Positions 1 through 13,268 of a stretch of DNA of 64,000 bases are shown here, piece after piece. How positions within the stretch are numbered: the stretch's first letter is position 1; each line of letters begins with the position of its first letter. A program made the position numbers and the translations under genes. Source of the stretch: Zhengitettix transpicula (lineage: Eukaryota; Arthropoda; Insecta; Orthoptera; Tetrigidae); the NCBI GenBank assembly GCA_037074705.1, contig CM073590.1, positions 133,257,600 to 133,321,599 on the forward strand. Direction: 5' to 3'. The notes under the pieces are model-generated. The model worked only from the letters and a program-made list of their open reading frames with translations. It was not told the origin of the DNA and did not search any database.

Positions 1-2639
1 TTCTATAAGTAAATATATCGAACTCTGGTTTTTAAGGCAGCTCATGAACGCAATAAACATTATAAATTGAATATTTATGTTTATATTTTTATATATTATC
101 TCATCATCAATATTTGTACATACGCAATGTAGTACTTACGCTGGTTCTCGGTCTTAGATATTTTTGGCTTACTAATAGAGAAACTCGAGATTCTCGTCTC
201 AGCCATTGCCAAATGTTTCGTTAGTTATTTTTGTGATCGAACCAGTGAAGCATCCTTATTCGTTAGCTTCGAACGAAAGATATAACCCAGTTAACTAGCG
301 CCAAGAATGTGGCGTAACTGGATGACTTCGCATCAACACAAGAGATTTTCATGTGAACCGTGCAAGGAATGCATTGACGCGACATGAAATTTTCTTTCAT
401 TGTTCTCAGCTTTAAGTAATGGTTGCTATAAGAACTTCTCATTGTCAGTAAGCATCGGAAAATTATAGTTACTCTTATCTATAAATTCTGTTTCCAAATT
501 TATTGGTGCTTAATTTCATTACAGGAGTCTACTTAATGTTACATTTACGAAAGGAAACTATTCCAACTAAGTTTTTAGTTTTAGAGATTTCATATTAAAT
601 ATAATATGTTTATTCCTACTGAGGTAATTACGATCGTCGAGACGTAAGTGGATATCTATCCAAGCTTTTCGTCGGGAATATGCTAGTCAAAAACTAGCTT
701 TTCTACGTCTCGATTGTAATAATTCCCCGTTTAATTACCGAACTTTCCATGTGCACGGCCTACTTTTGGGCTTGCCCGGTGTGTACTGTACTTGTTCTTC
801 TCAGTATAAGTATGTGTTATGGTTAGAATATAACTCTTTCAGTGCCATATCAGAAATAGAAATACTATCACTAATAGGTACGATCAGATCACTCCTTGCT
901 TACCCCCAAATGTGTTTTATCATATTTAAGATATTTTTGTTTAATAATGGTGTAACTAAGAAATTTTTTTGCACTACATTCGATGTTATTAAGATGGGCA
1001 CCACATTAACTTCCGTTATAACCAACCGACCTAGTAATTTGCTATTATTGTCATATATTCAAGTACATTTATAGCAAGCAGGGACTTAGTTAACATAATT
1101 ATCACTGAAATAATTTTTCCCCGATTGTTTGTTTAGATATAGAAGCTCATATTTCAATTAAATCGCTGTAAACTATTAGAATTACTAATATATATCATAA
1201 TTTAGATGCATAGAAACAAATCCATAATTTGGAGTATCTTGACCTCGTCAATGTCATTTAAAAGAGACAGTGGAAGATTAAAAACGGTGATCGATAGGGC
1301 AAAGTTATTACGTTGAAGATTTTGAGATAAATAGATACCATTTTCTGGTGTAGATACTGATTGAGAGTGGTAATTATTTAAGCATTAAATTCAAGGACAT
1401 TGTCTATTGATACGATTCTACACTCACGTATGTTTGTTGGTTTCAAGCGGTTCGATCGGGGTATATTTGCGTTTTATCTTAACAAACTTCTTTAAAACTG
1501 CTTGCAAATACACGCTGTTACGAACACAGTTTACAGATTAGCTTTATTTATAATTACTACTGATATTTTTCAGAAATTGATTAGAATAAAATAAATTAAG
1601 TTTTGTAGATAAGCTTCAATTTTACTATTTTTGATATCAATCACTGTTTTCATTAATAACTAATATTTTTAAAGTACCTAGTTGATTGTTAGAATGCTTT
1701 ACAAAATGAATGTAGAGGTACAGATGGAAGAAATAGAGTAACGAAAAACAATGAAACATTCTGATATCATACTTTCAAATATCACCAAATGTCACCAAAC
1801 ATATGTGTTAGAAGGAACGATATCCTAATGCATAATCTAACTCTTGTTAAAATCCCTGCTAAAACCCTAATTTGAATCCGGACCAATATTTGGATTAAAA
1901 ATGTGCACCATTGAGATGTTTTGTGGAATAAGTATACTTTTGAGTTCTCCAGTACTACCGAAACTATCTGTACAATAATGAAAATCGGTAATAATTTGAA
2001 TTTTCATTTGTGGCTAACGTATTACTGCAGAGGTGCCTTCCTCATTGCATCAAAAATATGTAATATAGACTAGCATGGGTATATATTTAAAATAGCCTGG
2101 AGAGAAGAAATTAATTCGACATTCACCTCTTGGTAAACCTTTCATTTATCCAGTATCGATAGTGCCACTGTGAGGAAAGTTAATCTATTTTTACGTTATC
2201 ATCCCCAGCCTGTAACTTCAAATAAACCAGGATGATGACTGACGAAACTCGGGAATTCTCCTACTAAATAATATAACAGAGTCAAAAAATCACACCGAAT
2301 TAAAAGAGTTAAAAATACCAGATGATTTAATGAAACCTAAAAATACTCCTGGTAACTTACAAGAGTAAAAAATAAACTTAAACTAAATAGAAACCAAAAA
2401 TATAATTGGTACACTGTAGTAACTGAAGAGGATCAAAAATACTCTTGGTTAGTTTTAGTCAATCACGTCCACCCCTACGTTGAGGAACATTAACCATAGT
2501 TAATGAGAGAATTAATTAAATTCAGCGACTGCTATAACCCCGTAGTCGACAGTAATCTCCAGCCTTTTTGGATTATTTGTTAAGTAAAAACCTTCCCTCC
2601 CTTGCCGTATGCAGTTGAAATTAAATACTTAAAACTTAT
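1..2639. other. AT-rich intergenic sequence, no gene seen
   Basis: No reading frame here resembles a known protein. The 107-codon frame at 751-1074 lacks an ATG start and has no recognisable domain. A short imperfect stem-loop can be formed at about 622-722, where a CGAGACGTA block faces TACGTCTCG. CpG is present at ordinary frequency, unlike the region after 21.3 kb. Confidence 0.6.
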
Positions 2640-3275
2640 GTAATGACACTATCATATTCAGCGAATACGAAAACATTTTATACAGCGCTAATAATGGCCG
2701 TTTACGAACGTGTTTAAATGACATTCCATGCACCGCGAATCCTAAAGTTGGTATTTGATCCTTATCCCTTCGATGTTTATTCGAGGATCGTAAGTAACAT
2801 GTGTATAAAGTTTGGTAGAAAAATCACTACGCGTTTAAGATTGTACGCTGAAATTTGTTTCGCACCCTTCCACCCACACTCTAAGGGGCTGATCATAAAC
2901 GTAACTGATATAGAGAATGTCAGCATTAAACTCATTTACTTCTATAACCCTGGATTTGACACCAATATCGTTTTTTTTGCGTTATTTTTTATTAACACCC
3001 TTCCACTCACATCCTTAGACGAGTTGCCTAAAGCATCTGGAACGAAACTATAAACTTCACTAATCCCGGAAACTAATTATTTGCCGCTAATATCGACCGT
3101 TTTTTCATATTTTAAAATTCCATCCCCGTTCACTCTCTCGTAGTTTCCTAACGCTTCGTAAGGCCGACAGAAACCTTCCGGGCATGCGCACAAGTCTCCT
3201 ATGTATCATCGTAATCGGCTAAATAGTGTAGCGCCGCATAAGTGACACACAGACACATTCATTTATATATATAGA
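2640..3275 (-). mobile_element. Helitron-like non-autonomous element (probable)
   Basis: Read on the minus strand, the block begins at about 3275 with TCTATATATATAAATGAATG and runs into a CpG-containing body with phrases such as 'aacggtcgatatt' and 'ccagggttat' that recur in the copies at 18.6-19.3 and 20.3-21.0 kb. A TC start followed by TATA-rich sequence is common in Helitron-like elements. The 3' end and its hairpin were not located, so the left boundary is a guess. The 111-codon frame at 2718-3053 lies inside and is not a credible gene. Confidence 0.4.
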
Positions 3276-4955
3276 CACCCGGGTAGGAAATGAGGTTAAG
3301 TTATATTGGTCCCAATATACATTTTGAATAGTAGCAAAGTTTTCGACTTCTCCGGGATTCCCACGAAATTTCATGCATAATATTTAATTTTATAGTTATT
3401 TCCAATGAGTTTTCAATAATTTACAGACAACAACATTAATATTTTTATACTTTGTTAGTGCTAATATAAACATGAATATTTGCGTATAGAATCAATTTAA
3501 AAAAATTATATATAATTTAAATTATATATAATAAATAATAAAAGGCCAAACACTTTAGTATAGTGATTTAAATTCCAATTTTCCTAGTTAGGAGGAGCTT
3601 TTTATCCTTTTTGTTTTATTTAGAAATATACGCACGTTTTTTAAAATATTTATTTATATATATTGGTGCTCCTAACTCATTAACGAGCCGCACTAAGATT
3701 ATCGATCTCGCATGCTTTTTAACGGAAAAAATTTGTAATATTTTGTACACAAAATGTACCATTTCATTTGTTATACTTTTAGATATATTTTAATCTAACG
3801 CAAGAAAGATGAAAGATTCGTTACCGAACTGAATGAATAACAAGCAGAATGGTACGCAATTTGGAAATATTTTAAAGCTACTTAATGCAGCATATAAACA
3901 ATAACCGTAGTTCTACCATTTGATGCGTTATGAAGAAAATAATGAATCAAAATGTGTAAACAAATTAGATGATGTTACTGAAGGTTACCAGAGCTAAAAT
4001 ATCAAGTAGGGCTATATTGTCGTCTGGAGTGAGTAACCGTGTAATATTTCAAGTCCTTCGAACTTCTATCACTTCTATTACCTGTTCCGAAACTACATCG
4101 TTTAAAACGTAAGTTTAAAGCGTTCATTTAAATGAAATTAATAGAGGCCGTCCCTCAAGCAAGGAACAATATATCGCTAATATAAGTTTATTATTTCAAG
4201 AATTTCTAAAGATTTTTATTCGATCCGGGCGAAGAGGTTCAGACTAAAAGTTTATCCTCGAGATTTAAAAAAATTAGCGTCAATGCACCAACTTTCAGGA
4301 AGCATGAAAATGATAATCGAGGTTGGATAATTATATTTTCTTACTTTATTATATTTTGTCTCCTAGCTGTAAAACCATAAAGACCGCGATAATAAGGTAA
4401 ATAAGTGATTCCTAAATAAAAAAAGACTGATCTGACTGTACAACCCGGTAATTATAACCATATAAGAATCGAATTTTAAATTAACAACACCATGCAGTTA
4501 AGCACATCAGGATTATCACTGCACTAGAGAGGACAGAATTTTTTTTAAAAAAATGTTATGTGCTAAATAATTTACTAATTGTGACTCTTACTGTCTAAAA
4601 TGAAAAAAACGCACATTTTAAATGTATAATTTATCTTTATTGGTAAAATAAGATTCCTATGAACACAAAATTGTGTAACATTATCTGAAAGTGAAAAAAT
4701 AATTACAATGTTTTCCGTTGTTACCTTTCCATGACATGTTAGAGAAACTTTTTAAACTGCTTATTTCTGTGTTTATTATTGAAATGAATACTGCATCACA
4801 ACAAATCTTATGTAAATGAACACATGGTTCGCCAATTATCACGTTGTCGACGTGACCAGTATAAACCTTTAATTAAAAAAAAGTGATTCCTCAAAACAAG
4901 ATTGAATGGAATATTAGGATCGGTTGAGACTTCACTTCGTGCTCAAGTTCTATAA
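3276..4955. other. intergenic, nothing recognisable
   Basis: AT-rich sequence with scattered CpG. No domain-bearing frame, RNA gene or structured repeat was seen. Confidence 0.5.
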
Positions 4956-5894
4956 TCTTCTTCTTCTATATAATAAAAAAGGATGTATATTTGTTTGTAT
5001 GTATGTATGTATGTATTTACGTTGTTCTTTATACAAATTTTATCGCGTGGACAGAATGCACCAAAAATTGGTATACGTATTCTGCCAAAATCGAGAACCG
5101 GTACTGTGGGGGTGACAAACCACTAGCATAAACGTGGAATTAATTATAATTGAAATAAGTTACGAATTAGTGTTAAATTACTGCGCGAGACGATGACGTC
5201 ATAAGTTTTCAAGACATTGACGCATCCTAAATATAGTTCTGTATTTCGTAATGAAATAAAGCAGAAATATTTTGATTGAATAAAACGTAAAATTTTTTCC
5301 AGTATTACTCCATCGAATAGTAATAAAAAACAATACGAAACACTTTACCATCCTTGCGCAAAGTTAATTTGGAATAGTTAATTATCCCGCTATCTTTGAT
5401 AAAGCCAATATGGCGCCTTATAATACATTCAAATGTGTGTCGGTCGAGATTTATAAAATTTCATAATATAACGTACTATTGTATCCTGTATAATATTTCA
5501 GAAGATAATAAGATTTGTCTAAGGTACGACTGCTGAATTATATGTTTGTAACTATAAAAGTATTGAAAATGACGTACGGAACTCCGAAAGTTTTTATGGT
5601 CGTTATTCAATTAATGCACTATCAGTCAAAGGTATGTACAGAAATAGGAACATTTAAATTGAATTAAAAGTACAATTAATTATACTTTACGCAACGTATT
5701 TCTATAAATTTGTATAAATGTAAACAAATTATTACGTGCAATTTGTGTCGTGAAACAAAAATTTGAGGTTAGGATAGCAGTATTTGTTTTCCATTTTTGG
5801 GAACGACGTTATAGATGTTCAATTTCTGAGAAATGAAGCTGAGCAAAAGCAACCGAAATCGGGACATCTCGGGCAACGCCGGGCACCCAGCTAG
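4956..5894 (+). mobile_element. Helitron-like non-autonomous element
   Basis: The left end TCTTCTTCTTCTATATAATA follows an A, and the sequence soon enters a TGTATG-type short tandem (about 4990-5018). The right end is CTAG followed by T, about ten bases downstream of a GC-rich hairpin (CGGGCAACGCCGGG at about 5868-5884). A TC start, a 3' hairpin, a CTRR end and insertion between A and T are the standard Helitron hallmarks. There is no Rep/helicase coding capacity in 939 bp, so it is non-autonomous. Confidence 0.65.
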
Positions 5895-6709
5895 TCCTTC
5901 AATAATTTCTCATGACTTATCATAGCATATTTTTTTATCACGATGGGCATCTTTTGTGACATGTAACTTGATATTAATGATGTACCCAGTATTGATTTTT
6001 GTGATTTAGATAAACGAACGCATTTCTTATCTACACTGGCTTATCAGCCTCACCCATTTCTCTGAATTGATATGTTGATTGCATCATTCCGGAGGGGAGT
6101 GTGAAGAAGGCGTGTTATTGTCATAGTCGGTCCAAATTTTAAAGCTCCGTCTCAGAGATAATCATAGTTTCGTACTCCACTACAAATAATAAGATATCGC
6201 CTTATCTTTTTATATTTCAACTTGACAGCTACTCTTTACTGTCTCATAATACGATACGATTTACATTAATCCAGAAATACGATATCTTGACACAAATATA
6301 TCAGTTATTTTCCATTTTATATAATTATAAAAGTTGTTTTCTACGACCAGTTCGATATCCAATGTGCTCGTTCAAAGCTCATTTTTCCCCAGAAAAACAG
6401 AATGTCTAGCAACAAACAAACCTTTACTCTATGAATAACACATTTCTAAATAAACGTTTTCAGCAGTAATACAATGTTCAGAACGATCAATATGTCGAAA
6501 ACGTTTTACCGGTTCACTCGCATATATCTAATTTATATCTTAAATACTGTGACACTTTGAGAGGAGTTTTTAATTTTGGAAATAAGAATCCTGAAAGTCA
6601 AGTTTAACAATATCTTACAACGTCTATAAAAGCCCAGTGTTTCGTAGAAAGACAGGAATACTAAAGTCAACTTTTATTATTCATTTCTTTTAAAGGTGTA
6701 GACAGACTA
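5895..6709. other. intergenic, nothing recognisable
   Basis: AT-rich sequence with ordinary CpG. No gene or clear repeat boundary was seen. Confidence 0.5.
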
Positions 6710-6960
6710 TGTATAGCCTAGGAAAGGGATTTGAAAGGGGGGATGAGGAAGGGTAGAGGATGGTAGCCAAGGGTTAACTACGGCCCCCAGGCTATGGATT
6801 AAGGATCCTACCCAGTTATTCGCCTAACAGTGATGGAGGGAAAACCATAGAAAAAAGGTAGGTCGGGCATTTGGTACTTGTCCCACGCCCTTCCGATGGC
6901 GGGAGAGGGGTTTTCTGTGGGGTCGCAGCATTTGCAATCTTTTTGTCAATGTGGACCCAG
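6710..6960 (+). repeat. unclassified interspersed repeat X, copy 1
   Basis: This GC-richer block shares long stretches with 17088-17600 and 19318-19720, all in the same orientation. Shared phrases include 'gccaagggttaacta', 'aaggatcctaccc' and 'cttgtcccacgcccttccga'. It carries no intact frame. It could be part of a LINE or a non-autonomous DNA element; I cannot assign a class. Confidence 0.6.
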
Positions 6961-9900
6961 GTTACCGATAACCAATATCGTTATAAATGACAACTGCAAA
7001 ACTGTAAATAATATGTAGGCTAATGTCCAGACAAATTAACTTATTTACTGTAAAAAAATGTTTGAAAACATACAAAAGAAATTTCACAATCACTATTCGC
7101 CCAGGTTATATTAAATAATTAATTCACTAGTAAGAAATTAAAGACAACACACAGCCAATTTATTAAACGCTGTTGATAATCTTAGTTCTGAAGGATTCAG
7201 GTCGTCGGAAATTTATAAATGAAAATTAACAAAAGAAATCGTTTTCTCGTCAATCCTGGCTTTCTGCAATATAAAGATATGAGTAATACATATATATTTA
7301 ACGCCTGACTTAGTTAAAAAAAAAACAAGAATACGACCAGACCAATTAAATATGAGAACCAATTATACAGAGAAATATTAAACATAGTTCGACTTTTCGA
7401 CTATCAATAGCCTTTGTAGAAGTAATTCGGTATATTATAAACTAAACTAATTTTGAGAATGCTGTGCACTAAATACAAAAAAGGAACAGGGAGTTACTTA
7501 TTAGCAATACACGATTCTAATGACTATTGCGCCAGTCCTCTCTTATGCCCTTTGTAATACTTTTTTGCATACAATATGATAGGGTTACTCAGTAAATTAT
7601 CACTTATTATACAGAAAATAACGTTGTGATTCTGTAATTAATATGAGAAGATACGCAAGAACTATTAAATAAAGATAAATAGGATTCAATATTTGAGGAT
7701 TAAATATCTCATGATGTTAAATCTTTAACTTGAATTGGAACAATTCCGTAAACTCCGATTTGCATTAATACTTATAAATTTCTAATAAATCTAAAACACA
7801 CGATAGGAGAGAAAAAATAATGTAAAATAAAAACTTAATCATGAAGTAATTAATACTGCTTCCGAAAACACAATGTGTGTAAATTTACAGCAGAAATAAG
7901 TTATCCGCAAGCATAGTTTTATGGAAAGGGAAATGAACCACGAGTCATCAATACAAGTAAATAGTTCAAGTATTTAAGATATTCTGTAGTACAAGATTCC
8001 ACGATTTTCTATAGGTAACATAATAAAGCATTTATTATATTACTTATATTAATATATTAAAATCAAACTATTTGCATGCAGAAAGATTTTTTAAATCAGT
8101 TGTTAAAACATTTGCAGTCTAATTTTTGGTAGATGTACAATCATAAATGATAGTTGTCATTAGAAAATAGAGAGCTCAAATAAATTCTAAATCTATTTTT
8201 GATTAATTTGTTTTAATTCAGTCTAGGCCTACTGAACAATAAACGATTATTTCACGAGGAAGATGACGCGACCCAGTTATTTAAAAAAAGCATATGTCAT
8301 TGAAATGGCTCACACAGATCAACCTATACAGTAGGAAAGTAACTTTGGAAAATGCAGTCTTAATTAAGAGTATCACATATTTACAGTGCCGCCGAGCTCT
8401 TACTATCTATTAAAAAGAAAGAGTAATTCTGTTTTTGGTATCCTGGGGTCTCAATATTGATGTAGACAGATGTTTCACTAGCTGAATGGAATTAGATTTA
8501 AGTTGATGTGTCAAATAATTGTCGTCAGCTTGAAATCTTGATGTTTCTATGAAAATACATGCCTATTTCTTAACAAAAAAATAAATTATAATCGGCGTCA
8601 AGTAGCCATCCGCCAGGGCACAATGTTTGGTAACATAGCCGGAAGAGTCTGTGACCTAATATTACATTTTCGTTGCGCTGACTATAGTAGTTTTTATGTA
8701 ACGTTTCTACATTTAATGATATTAATTATTTTATCTTACGTTATGCTTACTTTAAAAAATGAATATATTTATCTTGAATATTTTTATATTTTTGTCACTT
8801 TTGCGAGGTAAAACGACTAATTTTTGCTACCTTCTGATTAGCTAAAGTAAATATTGTTGACCCTGTCAATTGAGTTCGTCGTAGAATATGTTTCTAGTCT
8901 TTTAGACTCGTTTTGGGTTACGAAGATGGATGATGTTGATTTACAATGAATGGATCTGTGTGCACGGTAAAATAAATATTCTCGGCGCAGGTCTAAACAC
9001 TTGCTTCGAATGTAAGATTCTTCTGTTTCTTCTGAATTTAACTAATGCGCCTTAATCAATTCACAGTAATATATCCCTCATTCATTGAGTCCTAAAGTTA
9101 GGCCGTGAGGATTGTGATATGGTGAATTGTAAGTGAAACCGGGTCCTGGCTATAGATTAAATAGATGGAGAAATCTCGTACCGTAGCTGGCTGGAATCGT
9201 CTCGTATGGCTCAATGGTTAGACACCCAGGGCTCTATTCCTGGTCTGGTCGAGATTTTTCCATCCTGATTCTTTAATTAAAAGTAATTTTCATCTTCAAG
9301 CTGTATGTAGTTGACAAACAAATTTTCATAGCCGCGATCAAAATCGTCGTGAATTTCACGTCCTCTACGTCATATATCGTGTCGTCACAGTAGAAGTATC
9401 TTATTTTATCCACAGATATCTCGTTGAGAAAATAACTCGACGACTTTTTACGATTTACCGCCAGATTAAAAACCAACCTGGCCGCGAACACCAGCCAAGT
9501 TACATTAACTTAGTTTTCTGATAAGTGTCAACGTTAGGGTAGTTATTTTTATTGTTTAAATTATTTAATTTGTTAATTATAGGTAAAGGATAAAATAAAA
9601 TTTCTTATTGATCATTGAGAGACCACCAATCAGTAGTCAGTCTCCTCGGAGTACATTTTCACATTTCGTCCCGAAGAATTAAATAGAAACTGGTTAATAA
9701 AAAACTTAAAACATTCGAATATTTAAAATACAATCCAACAAAAATAGTTCAATTATTTTTCTGTGTAAACTTTGACTTTTATGATAAAATAATGTTTTAC
9801 CGATTTTTTAGAAATGTTACTGAGGAGAGGTTTGTGTTTGTGTGTGCGAGTGTGAGTGTGAGGGAGAGAGAGGGAGAGAATGTCAAGTATCTGCTGGAAA

Positions 9901-11328
9901 CAAATAGATTAACTGTTCAAGATAGTTAAGAAAAACACTCAAGTGGTTGTTTTTTTTATCATAAATCGTTTGACATACAATTGCCAATCAATTGCGATAT
10001 CAGTAACATTAAGAAAAACACTCTCGATAGTCCGACCAAAGAGGAGAAGTTCATCGGTCGATTTGTATTTGTGGTCTGAAGCTACTCAGACATATTTTTG
10101 TAAAAATATTATTAAATGTATGCAGATAAGTATGTTTACCAGACATTCCCTTGATTGTTCGAAACATATGAATTTTAAAATTTATCTTTACTTATATTTA
10201 TAAAATATTCGCAAATTATGTAAACGAGTTTATTACAATAATCAGAAATATTGAAATGTAGTTTTCAAATTTATTATGCACATTACATTTATTATAAATG
10301 CTTAGTTTAGAAATACGAACAAATAAAGATCTAAACTTTTTTTTACCATGTCCCAACTAAGTCTTCCTAAAATTCTGATTCCCCGTATGTAATATATACA
10401 TATTTTTTATATTAAAAAATTGTATAATTCCCTAAATATTACAACTTGTTAAGGAAGGACAAAACACCTTGGTTTTAGGAAGAAATAATTAGGATATCCT
10501 TAATAAAAAAAAAAACAGTAAGTAATTTTTCAAAACGAATAGACAATTAAAATTCAAGTACAACAATATTTGTATGAAATATTTTACTATAATATTGTAA
10601 TTGTTAGTAATTATTATTTGTTTAATAATTTCAAAATTATATGTGAGGTCATTTCGCTAAATTTAGTGAGACCCTTGTGCTTGACCCCTGCTGCAGAGAA
10701 GTTTGATAGTCTGCTTCAGTCTGAAGTTTCCAGGTTTTTTGATATACTGTCAATTCTTTTTTCTTAAGTAACAAATAATTTACAGCACTAAATCCATATT
10801 CAGATAAATAGAAACTGGAAACAGTAATAAAATCTCTCTTGAAAAGTTGGTTGAATTAGAGTATTTAAAAACTGCTTCATCACAAAGCAATCCCGTCGCT
10901 TCTTTTATGCATAAATAAAATAATTAAAATAAATAAAATAACTTATTCATCATGTTTCATTTATGAGAATTGTTTTTGGAACTGAATTAAAACATCAGAC
11001 TAATCCATTAACATTGGCTACATCATCCAGGTTGGAAAATCAATTTGTTTTAAGTCAGATGTAAAAATTTTCAGATGACCTATAATAAGTACAGCAACAT
11101 CAGTCACTTCACATTTTTGCAGCCAATGAAAGCATTTACGTTTTTTGTTGAAAAGCAAGTAATCGATCTGCTATTATATAATGTTCCCTGCATGTCAGAG
11201 GAATTTGTAAAGCTTGCTGGGTTTTTTTCCAGCTAATTCAATGTATCAAAAATAAATATATTCACTTTTGCATAGACGAGTATTTTATAATGTTTCTTAA
11301 AAATGTTTATTTAGTGTATTTAATAGTA
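6961..11328. other. intergenic, nothing coding
   Basis: AT-rich sequence with ordinary CpG. It holds a possible tRNA-derived SINE piece near 9195-9262 and a GT/GA-rich stretch near 9832-9880. The frames at 8623-8811, 9273-9491 (minus), 9943-10203 and 10570-10767 have no recognisable domain and look random. Confidence 0.5.
9195..9262 (+). repeat. tRNA-derived SINE fragment (possible)
   Basis: TGGCTCAATGGTTAGACAC resembles a pol III A box, and the following 'gggctctattcctggtctggtcgag' parallels 'gggttcagttcccagtccagtcgag' at about 32683-32707. The B-box match is poor in this copy. No tRNA cloverleaf can be drawn, so it is not a tRNA gene. Confidence 0.3.
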
Positions 11329-11464
11329 TGTATTATATGTGGGTTTTTGAGAGAAAAACAAGTTAGCTTCATTCTCCAAGAACTTTATTCATCAACTGAA
11401 AAAAAAACCAATTGATTGTCTACTCCAAACCTTTTACATTTTTCCAAAGAAACTCAACACAACA
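11329..11464 (-). repeat. 3' LTR of the gypsy relic
   Basis: Direct-repeat partner of about 14981-15113, with only scattered differences over the core 'agcttcattctcca...ctcaacacaaca'. The outer boundary is uncertain by about 10 bp (it could start at 11340). Confidence 0.7.
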
Positions 11465-11533
11465 TCTCCCCTCCCCCAAAAGAGATCGCCAAAATAAACT
11501 GAGAAGGAATTGTTTCCTAGTTTTCATTTTATT

Positions 11534-13250
11534 TTATCGAGTCCATTCTCCGAAACGATCCGGGGAATGTCCGTCTCTTGTAGGGTTTCTTCGAGGAGGA
11601 TCTGGTATTTGTACTGGAGCACGAGCATCTGCATCCATAATATCTGCAGCTTCACCAGTGTTACTAGCAGAACCCTGGTAGTTGTAATTTGAGTATGGAA
11701 TTTGGCTAGAGTCCTTAAAGGATGGATGATTTAATTTAAGTTTAGGATCCCTTGACAAATGTTGGCTTGTATGGCGTTTCCATGTAACACCTGGAATATG
11801 TAATAACTGAATATGTAACTGGAGATAGGATTAAACTTATTTTGCCAGCAATCCATCTTCCCCCCCCCCCCTATAATCACGGGCTGAAACTAGGTCATTA
11901 AAGTCTTAATGAACGCTTAGGTCTAGATTCATCCGAGAAGGAATCTTTACTTGGATTGAGTAAATGCAGGCGAGTTCAACATTCCTTACCAGGGGGACAC
12001 TCCTGTAGTTGCATGGGGAGATAAGTGGTAGGAAGTTATGAATACCAACAGTGCTCTTTCTCGGTCACCATGATCTTTAAGAAGTTTGGAAAATTCTGTC
12101 TTCAACGTTGAAATGAAACCTTCAACAGCTCCATTAGTTGATGGATGGTATGGTGTTTAAAAGGTTTGTCGAATACCATTGTTCACCAGGAAGTCACTAA
12201 ATTGAAAGGAAGCAAACTTTGGTCCGTTATCAGAGTGAATCTGTATAGGAAGACCATGTTTTTCAAACCAATCCGAAAGCATTTTAATAGTAGTTGAAGC
12301 TGTGGTGGAGTCTAACAGCAATTTCAGGGAATTTTGTTTTTGCATCAACACCTAGAAGAAAGTATTTACCGCAGAATGGACCAGTGAAGTCAATATGCAA
12401 TCGACCCCACGGTTCTGAGGGAACAGGCCACTTAAAGGAATAGTCCTGTGGGAGGCTTTTTCTTTGTAATTGGCACAGACTGCACTCTTTTACCAAGGAT
12501 TCAATATCGCTGTCCAAGCCTGGCCAATAGACAAGTGATCGTGCAAGCATTTTCATTTTCACAATCCCTATGTGTGCCGAGTACAGTTAATATAGAACAC
12601 TATTACGGAGTTAAACAGGAATGAAAACTCTATAACCCAAAAGGATAGTATTCCCTACGATAGAAAATTGTTCCTTAAATCGTATGAAAGGAGTCAGAAT
12701 CTGATCTGAGCACTTTAGCCAATCTGAAAGAATGGCTTTTCGCAAGGCAATAGCTTCGGGATCCTTTTGAAGAATCGATTCAAGGACAGACGTAGACAGA
12801 GGAATGGCATCTACCTGATTCACTACTCCTTTCTCTACCACCTCCTCACCTAAGACAACATCTGAGAAGTAACAATTTGATGGGACATTTCTGGACAGTG
12901 CAACTGCCAGAACATTAAATTTTCTTGGAATGTACTTAATTTCAAAATCATAGCCAGATATAAACGTTGACCAGCGTGAAATTCGAAATGCCATAACCTC
13001 ATTTTTTGCTGATTTGCTGAAAATAAATTCCAAAGGCTTATGGTCAGTTTCTAATGTAAATTTCCGCCCTAACAAGAAATGGTGACATCGTCTCATACCA
13101 AAGACTATAGCAAAAGCCTCCTTATCTAATTGTGAATAATTTATTTGGGAAGCATTGAGCAAAGTGGAAGCGAAATAAACAGGAATGAGATCACAATATT
13201 ACAATATTCAGTGGCTGCATGGAGAGCTCAAACAAACTTACCAATCGACT
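11534..13250 (-). pseudogene. gypsy pol remnant: RNase H, integrase, pol C-terminus
   Basis: Read on the minus strand from about 13215. The RNase H segment (12611-13215) shows PVYFAS, a DKEAFA motif and an ETDHKPLEFIF motif typical of Ty3/gypsy. The integrase zinc-binding part (about 12480-12585) has HIGIVK followed by CSLCQ. The core shows HIDFTGPF (12395-12420), HSDNG (near 12225) and, after a stop codon near 12157, the NGAVEGF glutamate region. A frameshift near 12310 separates the first two core segments. The tail (11534-11758) is Arg/Pro-rich with PDRFGEW, like many gypsy pol C-termini. Function is lost. Confidence 0.8.
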
Positions 13251-13268
13251 GACCGGGCATTTGTATTA

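Noticed and set aside
2718..3053. 111-codon frame
   Set aside because: No ATG at the given start context, lies in a Helitron-like block and has no domain.
9273..9491. Antisense 72-codon frame
   Set aside because: No recognisable domain; short length is expected by chance.
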